From assembly GCA_934597165.1 (NCBI GenBank), contig CAKTQP010000027.1, positions 1-26,319 on the forward strand: a stretch of 26,319 bases of DNA. The letters are read 5' to 3'. How positions within the stretch are numbered: the first letter of the stretch is position 1; each line of letters begins with the position of its first letter. This DNA comes from an uncultured Oscillospiraceae bacterium. GTDB lineage: Bacteria > Bacillota > Clostridia > Oscillospirales > Oscillospiraceae. A program made the translations under genes and the position numbers. This document shows positions 8,767 to 15,609 of the stretch, piece after piece. The notes beneath the pieces were generated by a model, which had not been told where the DNA came from, did not search any database, and worked only from the letters and a program-made list of their open reading frames with translations.

Positions 8767-10358
8767 AGCAAGAGATCAAAGCCCGTACCAGCGCTCGCAT
8801 CCAGAGTACGAAACGCTCCCTCTTCCAGCGCATCGCCCGCATCCTGACCCACCGGCTGTTCTTCGACGTGCTGTTCATGCTGGTACAGATTGCCGTCCTG
8901 GCGGTGATGATCTTGGCCTTTTCCCAGTATTTCACCTACTTTTACGGCATCTGCATCCTGCTGACTGTCCTAGCGGTCATCGCCATCATCGCAAGACCCA
9001 GCCACCCGGACTACAAGATTGCCTGGATTGTCCCCATCATGGCCTTTCCCGTCTTCGGCGGCCTGCTCTACCTGCTCTTCGGCGGCGTCCGCCTGAGCAA
9101 ACGCACCCGGAAACGGATGGAGCGGCTGACGGAGTTACAGCAGGAGACCATGGGGGACGGGGAAAAGGTGCTGGCGGCGCTGCCGGACGGGGAGGAGAGC
9201 GTGAAAGCCCAATCCCGCTATATCGCCCGCGCCAGTTTGTTCCCGCCCCACCTGGACACCCAGACCTGGTACTATCCCACCGGCGAGGCGCTGTACGCCC
9301 GGATGCTCACGGAGCTGGAACAGGCGGAGCACTCCATCTTTTTGGAGTACTTCATCATCCACCCAGGCGTGATGTGGGACGGCATTTTAGAGATTTTGGA
9401 GCGCAAAGCCGCCCAGGGCGTGGATGTGCGGGTGCTCTATGACGACATCGGCTGTCTGTTCACCCTGCCCAAGCACTACGCCAAGACCCTCCGGGAGAAG
9501 GGCATCGCCTGCAAGGTCTTCAACCCCTTCCGGCCGGTCATCTCCCTGCGTCTGAACAACCGGGATCACCGCAAAATCTGCGTCATCGACGGCCACACCG
9601 CCTTCACCGGCGGGGTGAACCTGGCGGATGAGTATATCAACGAGATCGAGCGGTTCGGCCATTGGAAGGACGGGGGCATCTGCCTGCGTGGTGCGGCGGT
9701 GTGGAATCTGACCACCATGTTCCTGTCCACTTGGAACGTGGACGAGCTGGAGGTGGAGGACTTTGAACAGTACCGCCCCAACGTCTACCTGCCCGACCCG
9801 GTGCCTACCGACGGCCTGGTGCAGCCCTTCATGGACAGCCCCCTGGATGACGAGGAAGTGAGCGCCACCGTGTTCATCAACCTCATCAGCCGGGCCAACC
9901 GCTATATCTACCTGACCACCCCTTACCTCATCATCGACCACGCCATGAACGAGGCGCTCTGCGCCGCCGCCAAGTCTGGGGTGGATGTGCGCATCATCAC
10001 GCCCCACATCCCGGACAAGCGCCGGGTCTTCGAGCTGACCCGCGCCCACTACGAACCGCTGGTGAAGGCGGGGGTGAAGGTGTACGAGTACCTGCCCGGG
10101 TTCATCCACAGCAAGACGCTGGTGTGCGACGACGAGCTGGGCATGGTGGGCACCATCAACCTAGACTACCGCAGTCTCTATCTCCACTTCGAGTGCGGCG
10201 TCTGGCTCAGCGGCGCCCATTCGGTGGCGGACATCAAGCGAGACTTTTTGGAGACCCAAGCCCAGAGCGACCAAGTGACCTTAGAGGAGGTACAGGGGCA
10301 GAGCTGGGCGAAGCGGTTCTATCGGAGCTTGCTGCGTGTGTTCGCGCCGCTGCTGTGA
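8763..10358 (+). CDS. cls: Cardiolipin synthase, phospholipase D family
   Basis: This 531-residue membrane enzyme condenses two phosphatidylglycerol molecules into cardiolipin and glycerol. Three hydrophobic segments lie in the first 110 residues, followed by two phospholipase D HKD motifs: HRKICVID (His269, Lys271, Asp276) and HSKTLVCD (His449, Lys451, Asp456). These form the two-part active site. GGVNLADEY and GTINLDYRSL follow the respective motifs, as in bacterial ClsA proteins, which are usually about 480-510 residues long. The start is fixed by the ATGA overlap with the dnaE stop, so the two genes are translationally coupled. This linkage looks more positional than functional. A strong terminator follows. 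Confidence 0.93.
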   Translation: MKQEIKARTSARIQSTKRSLFQRIARILTHRLFFDVLFMLVQIAVLAVMILAFSQYFTYFYGICILLTVLAVIAIIARPSHPDYKIAWIVPIMAFPVFGGLLYLLFGGVRLSKRTRKRMERLTELQQETMGDGEKVLAALPDGEESVKAQSRYIARASLFPPHLDTQTWYYPTGEALYARMLTELEQAEHSIFLEYFIIHPGVMWDGILEILERKAAQGVDVRVLYDDIGCLFTLPKHYAKTLREKGIACKVFNPFRPVISLRLNNRDHRKICVIDGHTAFTGGVNLADEYINEIERFGHWKDGGICLRGAAVWNLTTMFLSTWNVDELEVEDFEQYRPNVYLPDPVPTDGLVQPFMDSPLDDEEVSATVFINLISRANRYIYLTTPYLIIDHAMNEALCAAAKSGVDVRIITPHIPDKRRVFELTRAHYEPLVKAGVKVYEYLPGFIHSKTLVCDDELGMVGTINLDYRSLYLHFECGVWLSGAHSVADIKRDFLETQAQSDQVTLEEVQGQSWAKRFYRSLLRVFAPLL

Positions 10359-10378
10359 GTGTTTGAAACGACAAATGG

Positions 10379-10418
10379 AAGGACGGGCACCCGGTGCAGC
10401 TGGGTGCCCGTCCTTTTT
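10379..10418 (+). terminator. Intrinsic terminator after cls
   Basis: A 14-bp stem (10379-10392 with 10402-10415, AAGGACGGGCACCC and complement) encloses a 9-nt loop and ends in TTTTT. It separates the dnaE-cls transcript from the TetR operon, whose promoter begins 5 nt later. Confidence 0.93.
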
Positions 10419-10422
10419 GTCC

Positions 10423-10451
10423 TTGACAGGGGAGGCGCGGTTCAATATAAT
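10423..10451 (+). promoter_or_regulatory. Consensus promoter of the TetR operon
   Basis: TTGACA (10423-10428) and TATAAT (10446-10451) both match the housekeeping consensus exactly and are separated by 17 nt. The -10 overlaps the left edge of the operator palindrome, so repressor binding would block RNA polymerase. A perfect promoter under a tight repressor is typical of an autoregulated TetR gene. Confidence 0.85.
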
Positions 10452-10478
10452 TACAGTGTAATTGATTACACTGTAATT
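10449..10478 (+). promoter_or_regulatory. TetR operator: perfect 30-bp palindrome
   Basis: AATTACAGTGTAAT and ATTACACTGTAATT are exact reverse complements separated by TG. Each arm also contains its own smaller dyad (TTAC-N3-GTAA at 10451-10461 and 10466-10476), so the site could hold two TetR dimers 15 bp apart. It overlaps the -10 and the transcription start and lies 20 nt before the TetR start codon. Binding by the adjacent regulator is inferred from position. Confidence 0.8.
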
Positions 10479-10498
10479 GAAAGAGAGGCGAGGTGTGG

Positions 10499-11137
10499 AT
10501 GGCGCAGAGAGATCATTCGTTAGACGAGCGGATCATCACGGCGGCCAGGGAAGCGTTTTTGGATAAGGGCTATCAGGGCGCGTCCCTGCGGAAGATCGCG
10601 GAGCGAGCGGGGGTCACCGTGGGAGCCATCCAGACCCGGTACCAGTCAAAGGACGCCCTGTTCACCAGCCTGTTGGAGCCCTTTTTGCAGGAGATCCAGG
10701 AGACTGTCCAGAGCATCAAGGTGGATTACTACACCGGCGCAGAGGGCGCACTTTTGGACGGCCTTCAGACTGCGATGCGGCAGGAATCCCAGGCCATCCT
10801 CCACCTGATCTTCGACCACTATGAAGAGGCGGTGCTGCTGCTGCACCGCAGTGGGGGCAGCAGTTTGGAGGACTACTTTGACCAGGTGGTTCAGCGGAAG
10901 ATCGCGGACAGCAAGCAGTTTTTCCACCAGGTAGGGGATCCCGGTGTGGATGAGACCCTGTTGGGGCTGTGCATCTCCGCCCAGTTCGACGGCTACCGCC
11001 GCATCATCATGGAATGCGCCCACCGGCAGCAGGCGGAACGCTACATGAACGCGGTCATGACCTATCACCATGCCGGGTGGATGGCGCTCTTCGCGTTGGA
11101 AAAACAGAGACAGGAGGGGACGGAGGATGAAGTATAA
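10499..11137 (+). CDS. TetR/AcrR family transcriptional regulator
   Basis: The 212-residue protein has the N-terminal TetR DNA-binding domain: ITAAREAFLDKGYQGASLRKI, then ERAGVTVGAIQTRYQSKDALF, the canonical three-helix bundle with its recognition helix. The C-terminal helical ligand domain is not closely recognisable, so the inducer is unknown. The ATG at 10499 fits AGAGAGG at 10482-10488. A GTG at 10493 is in frame but too close to that site. The gene follows a perfect palindromic operator, so it is probably autorepressed. Its last 11 nt overlap the next gene, an ATC-hydrolase-family frame, suggesting that it controls that gene in one transcript. The TetR assignment is firm. Confidence 0.9.
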   Translation: MAQRDHSLDERIITAAREAFLDKGYQGASLRKIAERAGVTVGAIQTRYQSKDALFTSLLEPFLQEIQETVQSIKVDYYTGAEGALLDGLQTAMRQESQAILHLIFDHYEEAVLLLHRSGGSSLEDYFDQVVQRKIADSKQFFHQVGDPGVDETLLGLCISAQFDGYRRIIMECAHRQQAERYMNAVMTYHHAGWMALFALEKQRQEGTEDEV

Positions 11138-11754
11138 CGGGTTTTATTTTTGGATGTTCAAAGGCTCCATGAAGCGGGTGCTGACCGAGCAGTACGGCAA
11201 GCAATACGCCCCTGCAATCATGCAACAGAGCAAATCGGTCTATCGCCAGCTGGTGGAGCAGGCGGACGACATCGGAGCGGACAACCCCATGGCCTACAAC
11301 GAGCTCTTCGCCCTGGCCTTCGTGGCGCCCTATGTGGCCAGCGAAAAACGCATCCCGCCGGAGGTCATCCAGGAGATGATGCGCCGCGCCCTGTACCACA
11401 TCAAGTGGTATTTCAGCCGAACCGACCTGAACACGGCCAAGGGCAAGGCGGCCAATCAGAAGAGCGTGGTCAAATACGCCAAGTGGTACACCCCGGAGAA
11501 GGAGGCACAGTATCCCACCTCTTTCCGGGTGGATTTTGAAGGCAAACCCCCATGAAGGCGCCTGCTACTACCGCATCACCCGCTGTCCCATCTGCGCCTA
11601 CACGGAAAAGTTGGGGGTTTCGGAGCTGATGCCCCTGCTCTGCGACCTGGATCACGTCATGGTTCAGCTCCAGCATGGCGTCCTGCACCGGCAGCAGACC
11701 ATCGCGTCCGGCGGGGCGTACTGCGACTACTACATCACCGGCGACCGAGAGTGA
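11127..11754 (+). pseudogene. L-2-amino-thiazoline-4-carboxylic acid hydrolase family gene, frameshifted
   Basis: Two adjacent frames together give one protein of the ATC hydrolase family (PF14196). That family is named for the Pseudomonas enzyme hydrolysing L-2-amino-thiazoline-4-carboxylate toward cysteine; many clostridial members have no proven substrate. The first frame, 142 residues from the ATG at 11127 (GGAGG just upstream), opens MKYNGFYFWMFKGSMKRVL and runs to VDFEGKPP before a TGA at 11553-11555. The second frame carries the family C-terminus: EGACYYRITRCPIC, ELMPLLCDLDHVM, HRQQTIASGGAYCDYY. Removing one C from the five-C run at 11548-11552 restores a continuous product of about 208 residues. 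The start overlaps the TetR stop. It could be a real loss-of-function mutation, a sequencing error in a homopolymer, or less likely a programmed +1 shift at CCC-C. Confidence 0.82.
11536..11754 (+). CDS. C-terminal fragment of the ATC hydrolase family protein
   Basis: This is the downstream reading frame of the frameshifted gene described at 11127-11754. It can formally start at a TTG at 11536, giving 72 residues, but no ribosome binding site lies upstream and the first residues overlap the end of the upstream frame. It contains the conserved Cys-rich stretch RCPIC, the LLCDLD motif and the final CDYYITGD. Independent translation is doubtful. It is listed because the frame is open and conserved in sequence. 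Confidence 0.5.
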   Translation: MKANPHEGACYYRITRCPICAYTEKLGVSELMPLLCDLDHVMVQLQHGVLHRQQTIASGGAYCDYYITGDRE

Positions 11755-11772
11755 CTGTTGAAATCAGCACAG

Positions 11773-11810
11773 CAAAAAGCCGTCCTTTCCACGGAAAGGG
11801 CGGCTTTGTT
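11773..11810 (-). terminator. Terminator of the DUF4364/CmpB-like operon
   Basis: On the minus strand a GC-rich hairpin (11776-11790 with 11793-11807, one G-T wobble) is followed by TTTTT. It lies between the convergent ATC hydrolase pseudogene, whose stop is at 11752-11754, and the CmpB-like gene, whose stop is at 11814. The plus-strand side has only a weak T-run, so termination should be stronger for the minus operon. Confidence 0.8.
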
Positions 11811-11813
11811 GGG

Positions 11814-12668
11814 TCAGGCTTTTTTGTTTTTCCGTTCCGCCTTCAACTGGGCGAAGCGATCCTTTCGATCCTGTCGCAGGCCGACGGCGTGTTCCTTCAC
11901 GAACTGCAAGGATTCTTTGAAGTTCCGAGAGGACATCAGGTGGTAGCGGTTGCGGAAGCGGGCGGAGTGGTGGGCGGCCTCCTGGAGCAGGCGATTCTCT
12001 TCCAGCTCCATCTTGGCCAACGCCATTTGCAGCCGAGCGGCCTGGAGCTTTTGCAGACCAGCCTCCCGCAGCTGTTCCTTCTGCCGTTCCAGCTCTTTCT
12101 GCACCTGCTCTGCCTTGGCCAGGAAGCCAGAGGTGAGGGCCAGATGCCGGATGGTGACGATGGTGTCCGCCAGGGTCAGCGCCAGCAGGCCGCCGGCCAA
12201 CCAGGTCTGTGCCAGGGTGGACAGGTGCCCGAAGAGCCGTTCCGTGGCCGGGTGGATCCAGAAGATGGCGGCGTAGGCGGCGATGCCCCAATAGAGGCTG
12301 TTGCCCAGGCAGATGCGGCCTTTCAGGTTGAACCGCCGGTGGGAGTAGTCCCAGTATTTCATGTGGGTGGTCACTTCCAGCAGCCAGCCCACGAAATACT
12401 CCCAGGCGGACATGGTGACGGTGGCGATGAGGTAGAACAGGAAGAAGTTCTGGGTAAATTGCTGGAGCCACAGCACCATGACCATGACGCCGAAGCCATA
12501 GATGGGGCAGATGGGGCCTTTCAGGAAGCCGCGGAAGACGAAGCGCCGTTCCGCGATGGAGCAGTAGACGGTCTCCATGCACCAGCCCAGGAAGGAGTAC
12601 CACAGGAAATAGAGCACCAGCAGGGGCAGTGGGATGCCGGCGCAGGTGATGTTATAGATGGCTGTCAT
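11814..12668 (-). CDS. Multi-pass membrane protein, putative ABC transporter permease CmpB family
   Basis: The 284-residue protein opens with LLVLYFLWYSFLGWCMETVYC and then GFLKGPICPIYGFG, the diagnostic start of the CmpB/'putative ABC-transporter type IV' family (PF06541). WEYFVGWLLEVTTHMKYWDYS and LKGRICLGNSLYWG follow. About five membrane helices occupy residues 1-180. A highly charged coiled-coil-like tail (LAKAEQVQKELERQKEQLREA onward) fills the last 100 residues and probably faces the cytoplasm. Despite the family label no ATPase partner is nearby and a transport function has not been shown. GAGAGGTG precedes the ATG. Only 3 nt separate it from the upstream DUF4364 stop, so the two are co-transcribed. 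Confidence 0.85.
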   Translation of the reverse strand: MTAIYNITCAGIPLPLLVLYFLWYSFLGWCMETVYCSIAERRFVFRGFLKGPICPIYGFGVMVMVLWLQQFTQNFFLFYLIATVTMSAWEYFVGWLLEVTTHMKYWDYSHRRFNLKGRICLGNSLYWGIAAYAAIFWIHPATERLFGHLSTLAQTWLAGGLLALTLADTIVTIRHLALTSGFLAKAEQVQKELERQKEQLREAGLQKLQAARLQMALAKMELEENRLLQEAAHHSARFRNRYHLMSSRNFKESLQFVKEHAVGLRQDRKDRFAQLKAERKNKKA

Positions 12669-12671
12669 AGG

Positions 12672-13205
12672 TCACCTCTCAGATTCGTCCAGCAGCACGG
12701 ACAGCACTGCGTGATACAGCGCTTCCGGATGCTTCTGGAACCGCTGGGCGAACTCGGTCGCCTGCTGCCGGTCGGGGGCTGCCATCTGCAGGGTCAGCAG
12801 GTTCCCGGCGTCGTCGTCGATGATCATCTCCACCGTGTACCGCTCCTCATTGGGCACCGGGGTGATGACGGAGCGGATCTGATTGCGCCGTTTCAGCTCT
12901 TTGTTGAGCAGCTGGGTGCTGCGGTCGCACTTGGTGCGCACGGAGATGGGCAGTTCGTTGGCGCAGATGGCGCAGTTGGCACGCCCCTTCTCCGTGATGG
13001 ACAGCAGACCGTCCTCCGACTCCGCCACGTGACCGTTCTCGGTCAGGGCGCCCAGGGCGGTGGCGAATTGGAAGTAGTCCAGCCCTTCGTCACAGAGAGC
13101 TAGGTCGGTCAGCTCCGCCATGGTCACCGGCGAGATCAGGTGGTCTAAGATGTAGAGGATGAGCAGGCGCACATCCAGGGGATTGCGGATAAAACCACGA
13201 GCCAT
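12672..13205 (-). CDS. DUF4364 family protein (winged-helix-like)
   Basis: The 177-residue cytosolic protein matches DUF4364, a family common in Clostridia. Residues 10-75 (DVRLLILYILDHLISPVTMAE followed by a FATALGALTENGHV helix and a LLSITEKGR wing) look like a winged helix-turn-helix. The family C-terminus follows from LPISVRTKCDRSTQL. A regulatory role is plausible from the fold but unproven. The start is supported by GGGAGGTAAGGG just upstream and by a well-placed promoter. It is the first gene of a two-gene operon with the CmpB-like membrane protein, and is divergent from the DUF3048 lipoprotein gene. Confidence 0.85.
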   Translation of the reverse strand: MARGFIRNPLDVRLLILYILDHLISPVTMAELTDLALCDEGLDYFQFATALGALTENGHVAESEDGLLSITEKGRANCAICANELPISVRTKCDRSTQLLNKELKRRNQIRSVITPVPNEERYTVEMIIDDDAGNLLTLQMAAPDRQQATEFAQRFQKHPEALYHAVLSVLLDESER

Positions 13206-13256
13206 ATCCCTTACCTCCCAGTTAAAATTTAAGGTTTTATGAAATCGGTCAAAATC

Positions 13257-13285
13257 AGTATAAACGAAATTGCCGAAATTGACAA
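13257..13285 (-). promoter_or_regulatory. Promoter of the DUF4364 operon
   Basis: On the minus strand TTGTCA (13280-13285) and TATACT (13257-13262) lie 17 nt apart, about 52 nt upstream of the DUF4364 start. It is divergent from the DUF3048 promoter, with 16 nt between the two -35 elements. Confidence 0.75.
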
Positions 13286-13301
13286 GAGGCGGTCGAACGC
13301 C

Positions 13302-13330
13302 TTGACAGGCCGTTCAGAATTGGCTATGAT
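13302..13330 (+). promoter_or_regulatory. Promoter of the DUF3048 lipoprotein gene
   Basis: TTGACA (13302-13307) and TATGAT (13325-13330) are 17 nt apart, 74 nt upstream of the ATG at 13405. A leader hairpin (13362-13370 with 13377-13386, GGGGCAATG against CATTGTCCCC with a one-base bulge) lies between promoter and start codon and ends 6 nt before the GGAG ribosome binding site. Confidence 0.75.
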
Positions 13331-13404
13331 AAACAAGCACCATAAGCAATATTTAGGAAAAGGGGCAATGTTTCCCCATTGTCCCCCGACATGGAGAAGT
13401 TTCA

Positions 13405-14598
13405 ATGAAAAAACTGATTTGTACCTTGCTCACCTTGGCCATGCTCCTGGGTCTGGCTGGCTGTACCACCACGCCCACCGGCAGCGCTGACGTCAGCACC
13501 GACACCGCTGCCACCCAGCCCGCCGATCAGGATGAGCCCAAGACCGAACCCACCAGCGGCACCGGCCTGTCCGGCAACCGCAACCCCCTCACCGGTGAGG
13601 AGACGGACACGGACATCTCCGGCAACTGCCCCGTGGCGGTCATGCTCAACAACATCAAGCAGGCTCTGCCCCAGTCCGGCAACTCCAAGGCGGATTTCTT
13701 CTTTGAGATCCCCGAAGAGGGCGGCATCACCCGTATCATGGCTCTGTACCAGGACATCACCGACGTGGGCACCATCGGCACCGTCCGCAGCACCCGCCCC
13801 TACTACGTCCGCCTGGCCGTCGGCCATGACGCCATCCTGACCCACTGCGGCGGCAGCAACACGGCCTATTACATCATCAAGAAGTACATGCGCAACGCCG
13901 ACTTCAACGACATGGACTGCCTGAGCAAAGGCACCAACTGCGCCTACAGCTACTTCTACCGCAGCCAGGCGCGCCTGAATGCAGGTTATGCCACCGAGCA
14001 CACCATGTACACCGACTCTGACAAGATCCAGGCGTATTTGAAGAGCGGCAAGGACGACGTGCGCACCCAGCACAAGAAGAACTTCGATGCCGGCCTCCGC
14101 TTCGCCGAAGACGGCACCCCCGACGGCGCTTCCGCCACCGACGTGGACGTGGAGATGTCCCAGTACAAGAACACCACCTTCAAGTACAACGCCGACAACA
14201 ACACCTACGCGGTCGGCCAGTTCGGCACCGGCTACACCGATGAAGCCAACGGCAACAAGCAGGTGGAAGTGACCAACGTGCTGGTCATCCTGACCGATAT
14301 TTCCGTAGTCAAGGAATCCACCAAGGGTCACCTGTCCGTGTCCACCACCGGCACTGGCACCGGCTACTACATCAGCGGCGGCAAGTACATCCCCATCACC
14401 TGGAAGAAGGATGACGTCACCTCTCCCCAGCGGTTCTATGACATGGACGGCAACGAGCTGAAGCTGAGCGTGGGCAAGACCTTCGAGTGCATGATCGACA
14501 AGTCCCGCGACGTGAAGATCGACGGCAAGGTGCTGGAGAAGCCGGCAGACGCCAACGCTGACGACAACGAAGTGGATAACATGGCGCTGGCAGACTGA
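13405..14598 (+). CDS. DUF3048 domain lipoprotein (YerB-like)
   Basis: The 397-residue exported lipoprotein has a signal peptide MKKLICTLLTLAMLLGLAGC with lipobox LAGC (acylated Cys20) and a Ser/Thr/Pro-rich linker to about residue 55. The DUF3048 domain follows: NRNPLTGEE, PVAVMLNNIKQALPQSGNSK, then ADFFFEIPEEGGITRIMALY and RSTRPYYVRLA. The C-terminal part (TNVLVILTDIS to KTFECMID) corresponds to the second DUF3048 domain. Bacillus YerB is the closest named homologue and its molecular function is unknown. GGAGAAG lies 5 nt before the ATG. It is monocistronic, with its own promoter and terminator, and ends just before the first copy of the structured repeat element. Confidence 0.92.
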   Translation: MKKLICTLLTLAMLLGLAGCTTTPTGSADVSTDTAATQPADQDEPKTEPTSGTGLSGNRNPLTGEETDTDISGNCPVAVMLNNIKQALPQSGNSKADFFFEIPEEGGITRIMALYQDITDVGTIGTVRSTRPYYVRLAVGHDAILTHCGGSNTAYYIIKKYMRNADFNDMDCLSKGTNCAYSYFYRSQARLNAGYATEHTMYTDSDKIQAYLKSGKDDVRTQHKKNFDAGLRFAEDGTPDGASATDVDVEMSQYKNTTFKYNADNNTYAVGQFGTGYTDEANGNKQVEVTNVLVILTDISVVKESTKGHLSVSTTGTGTGYYISGGKYIPITWKKDDVTSPQRFYDMDGNELKLSVGKTFECMIDKSRDVKIDGKVLEKPADANADDNEVDNMALAD

Positions 14599-14632
14599 TA
14601 GCCAACAGTCCAAACACATTTCGAACAACTTT

Positions 14633-14663
14633 AAGCCCGGTTCCAGCGGAGCCGGGCTTTTTG
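14633..14663 (+). terminator. Intrinsic terminator after the DUF3048 gene
   Basis: AAGCCCGG (14633-14640) pairs with CCGGGCTT (14652-14659) and a T-run to 14662 follows. It lies 34 nt after the stop codon and directly abuts the repeat element that begins at about 14669. Confidence 0.85.
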
Positions 14664-14668
14664 CCTCG

Positions 14669-14860
14669 CAGAGTTCCGGCAGGATGCCGGAATAAAATGC
14701 AATCTGAAAAAACTGGCGGCGTGTACGTCAGTTTTTTCTCTTCTCAGACGGGTAAGTGTGCGAACGGAGTGAGTGCATGCACCCGGCTGCATACATCATG
14801 GAAATGCTTGCATTTCCATGATATTAGGGCGAAGCCCAGTGCAGAACTGCACTGGGCTTC
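14669..14860 (+). repeat. Hairpin-rich intergenic element, copy 1
   Basis: The first of two colinear copies in the window; the other is on the minus strand at 25768-26084. In order it has hairpin 1 (14674-14681/14685-14692, TTCCGGCA and TGCCGGAA); block A (14698-14718) and block B (14726-14758), whose facing ends AAAAAACTGGCG and CGTCAGTTTTTT form a terminator-like stem with T6; and block C (14768-14790), containing the palindrome GTGCATGCAC. After these come hairpin D (14795-14807/14810-14822) and a terminal hairpin (14831-14844/14847-14860, GAAGCCCAGTGCAG). Blocks A, B and C are identical in the two copies (21, 33 and 23 nt). The helices differ in sequence but stay paired. No coding frame of note lies inside. 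Together with the C-free tract after it, this accounts for the intergenic stretch 14599-14969. Confidence 0.85.
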
Positions 14861-14880
14861 TTGTTGTGTTGCGTGTATCC

Positions 14881-14967
14881 TAGGTAGGGAAAAAGAAGAA
14901 ATTGGAGTAGAGAAAAGAAAAAGTAAGAAAGTAAAAATTAGGGGGAGAAATAGGGGAGAGGGGAGGG
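14881..14967 (-). promoter_or_regulatory. G-free 3' tract, candidate Rho-utilisation/termination region
   Basis: The plus strand has no C in these 87 nt, so RNA from the minus-strand secreted-protein gene has no G here and is rich in U and C. It begins right after the stop codon at 14970. Unstructured, G-poor, C-containing RNA of this length is what Rho loads on, and no intrinsic terminator for this gene is evident. Function is inferred; the compositional skew is directly visible. Confidence 0.4.
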
Positions 14968-14969
14968 CA

Positions 14970-15518
14970 TCAAGCCTTATCCTTCAGGGAGATGCCGTAG
15001 TTGATGACGCCCTGGTAGCTGCCGGGCTGTACGTGGTTGTAGTCCTTCACAGCGATGCGGCGGGTCTGGGTGCCGTGGTTGCTGCCGTCCCAGGAGACGA
15101 TCTCGTCACCGATGTTGTAGCGGCCGCCGGACATCCGGTCGGAGTAGTAGATCTCATAGGATGCTTCTTCCAGGTTCTTGCTGTCCCAGACGGCGAATTT
15201 GTTCAGGGTGCCGGGATAGCCAGCGCTTTCGATGGTCACGGAGACCTTCTTGCCCTTGGGGACGAAAGCGGTGTCATTCTCCAGGTTCAGGGTGTACTTC
15301 AGATCCTGTGCCTCGGAAGCCAGCTTCACCGTTGCGGGGATCTCCACGGTGAAGGAGGGGACGACTGCTTCGGTCTTCTCCAGCACCACCTTCTGCTGGA
15401 AGTCAGCGGAGGGGGAGTTGACGTTCACGTCCACGGCCATGGCGGACAGGGAAGTCAGGGCAGTGGCGGCCACCACCAGACCGGAGACGGCCAGGGTTTT
15501 GAATTTGTTCCGTTTCAT
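14970..15518 (-). CDS. Small secreted protein of unknown function, beta-rich
   Basis: The 182-residue product starts MKRNKFKTLAVSGLVVAATAL and continues to a likely signal-peptidase site at LSAMA-VDV near residue 28. The mature part alternates hydrophobic and polar residues (SFTVEIPATVKL, KKVSVTIES) and ends with GSYQGVINYGISLKD, a pattern typical of Ig-like or WxL-like extracellular beta-sandwich domains. I do not recognise the family. There is no LPXTG motif or membrane tail. The ATG is chosen because a near-perfect AAAGGAGGT precedes it; an upstream in-frame ATG would destroy the signal peptide layout. The membrane-anchored gene upstream is 91 nt away on the same strand, so the two probably act together at the cell surface. 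Confidence 0.78.
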   Translation of the reverse strand: MKRNKFKTLAVSGLVVAATALTSLSAMAVDVNVNSPSADFQQKVVLEKTEAVVPSFTVEIPATVKLASEAQDLKYTLNLENDTAFVPKGKKVSVTIESAGYPGTLNKFAVWDSKNLEEASYEIYYSDRMSGGRYNIGDEIVSWDGSNHGTQTRRIAVKDYNHVQPGSYQGVINYGISLKDKA

Positions 15519-15609
15519 GGGTTGTACCTCCTTTTGGATTGCAAAAATGGGTTGATTCAATCTGTCAATTTCTATCCATGAACCCTCAAAGAGAGGGGAG
15601 ATGGCAAGT

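Noticed and set aside
14661..15581. 306-codon plus-strand frame covering repeat copy 1 and the secreted-protein gene
   Set aside because: It reads through hairpins and then through the complement of a gene with a clear signal peptide and ribosome binding site; no credible start.
15519..15609. Internal promoter for the secreted-protein gene (TTGACA on the minus strand near 15565)
   Set aside because: Only TTGCAA- or TGCAAT-like sequences lie at 18-19 nt, too weak to call; co-transcription with the upstream gene is simpler.
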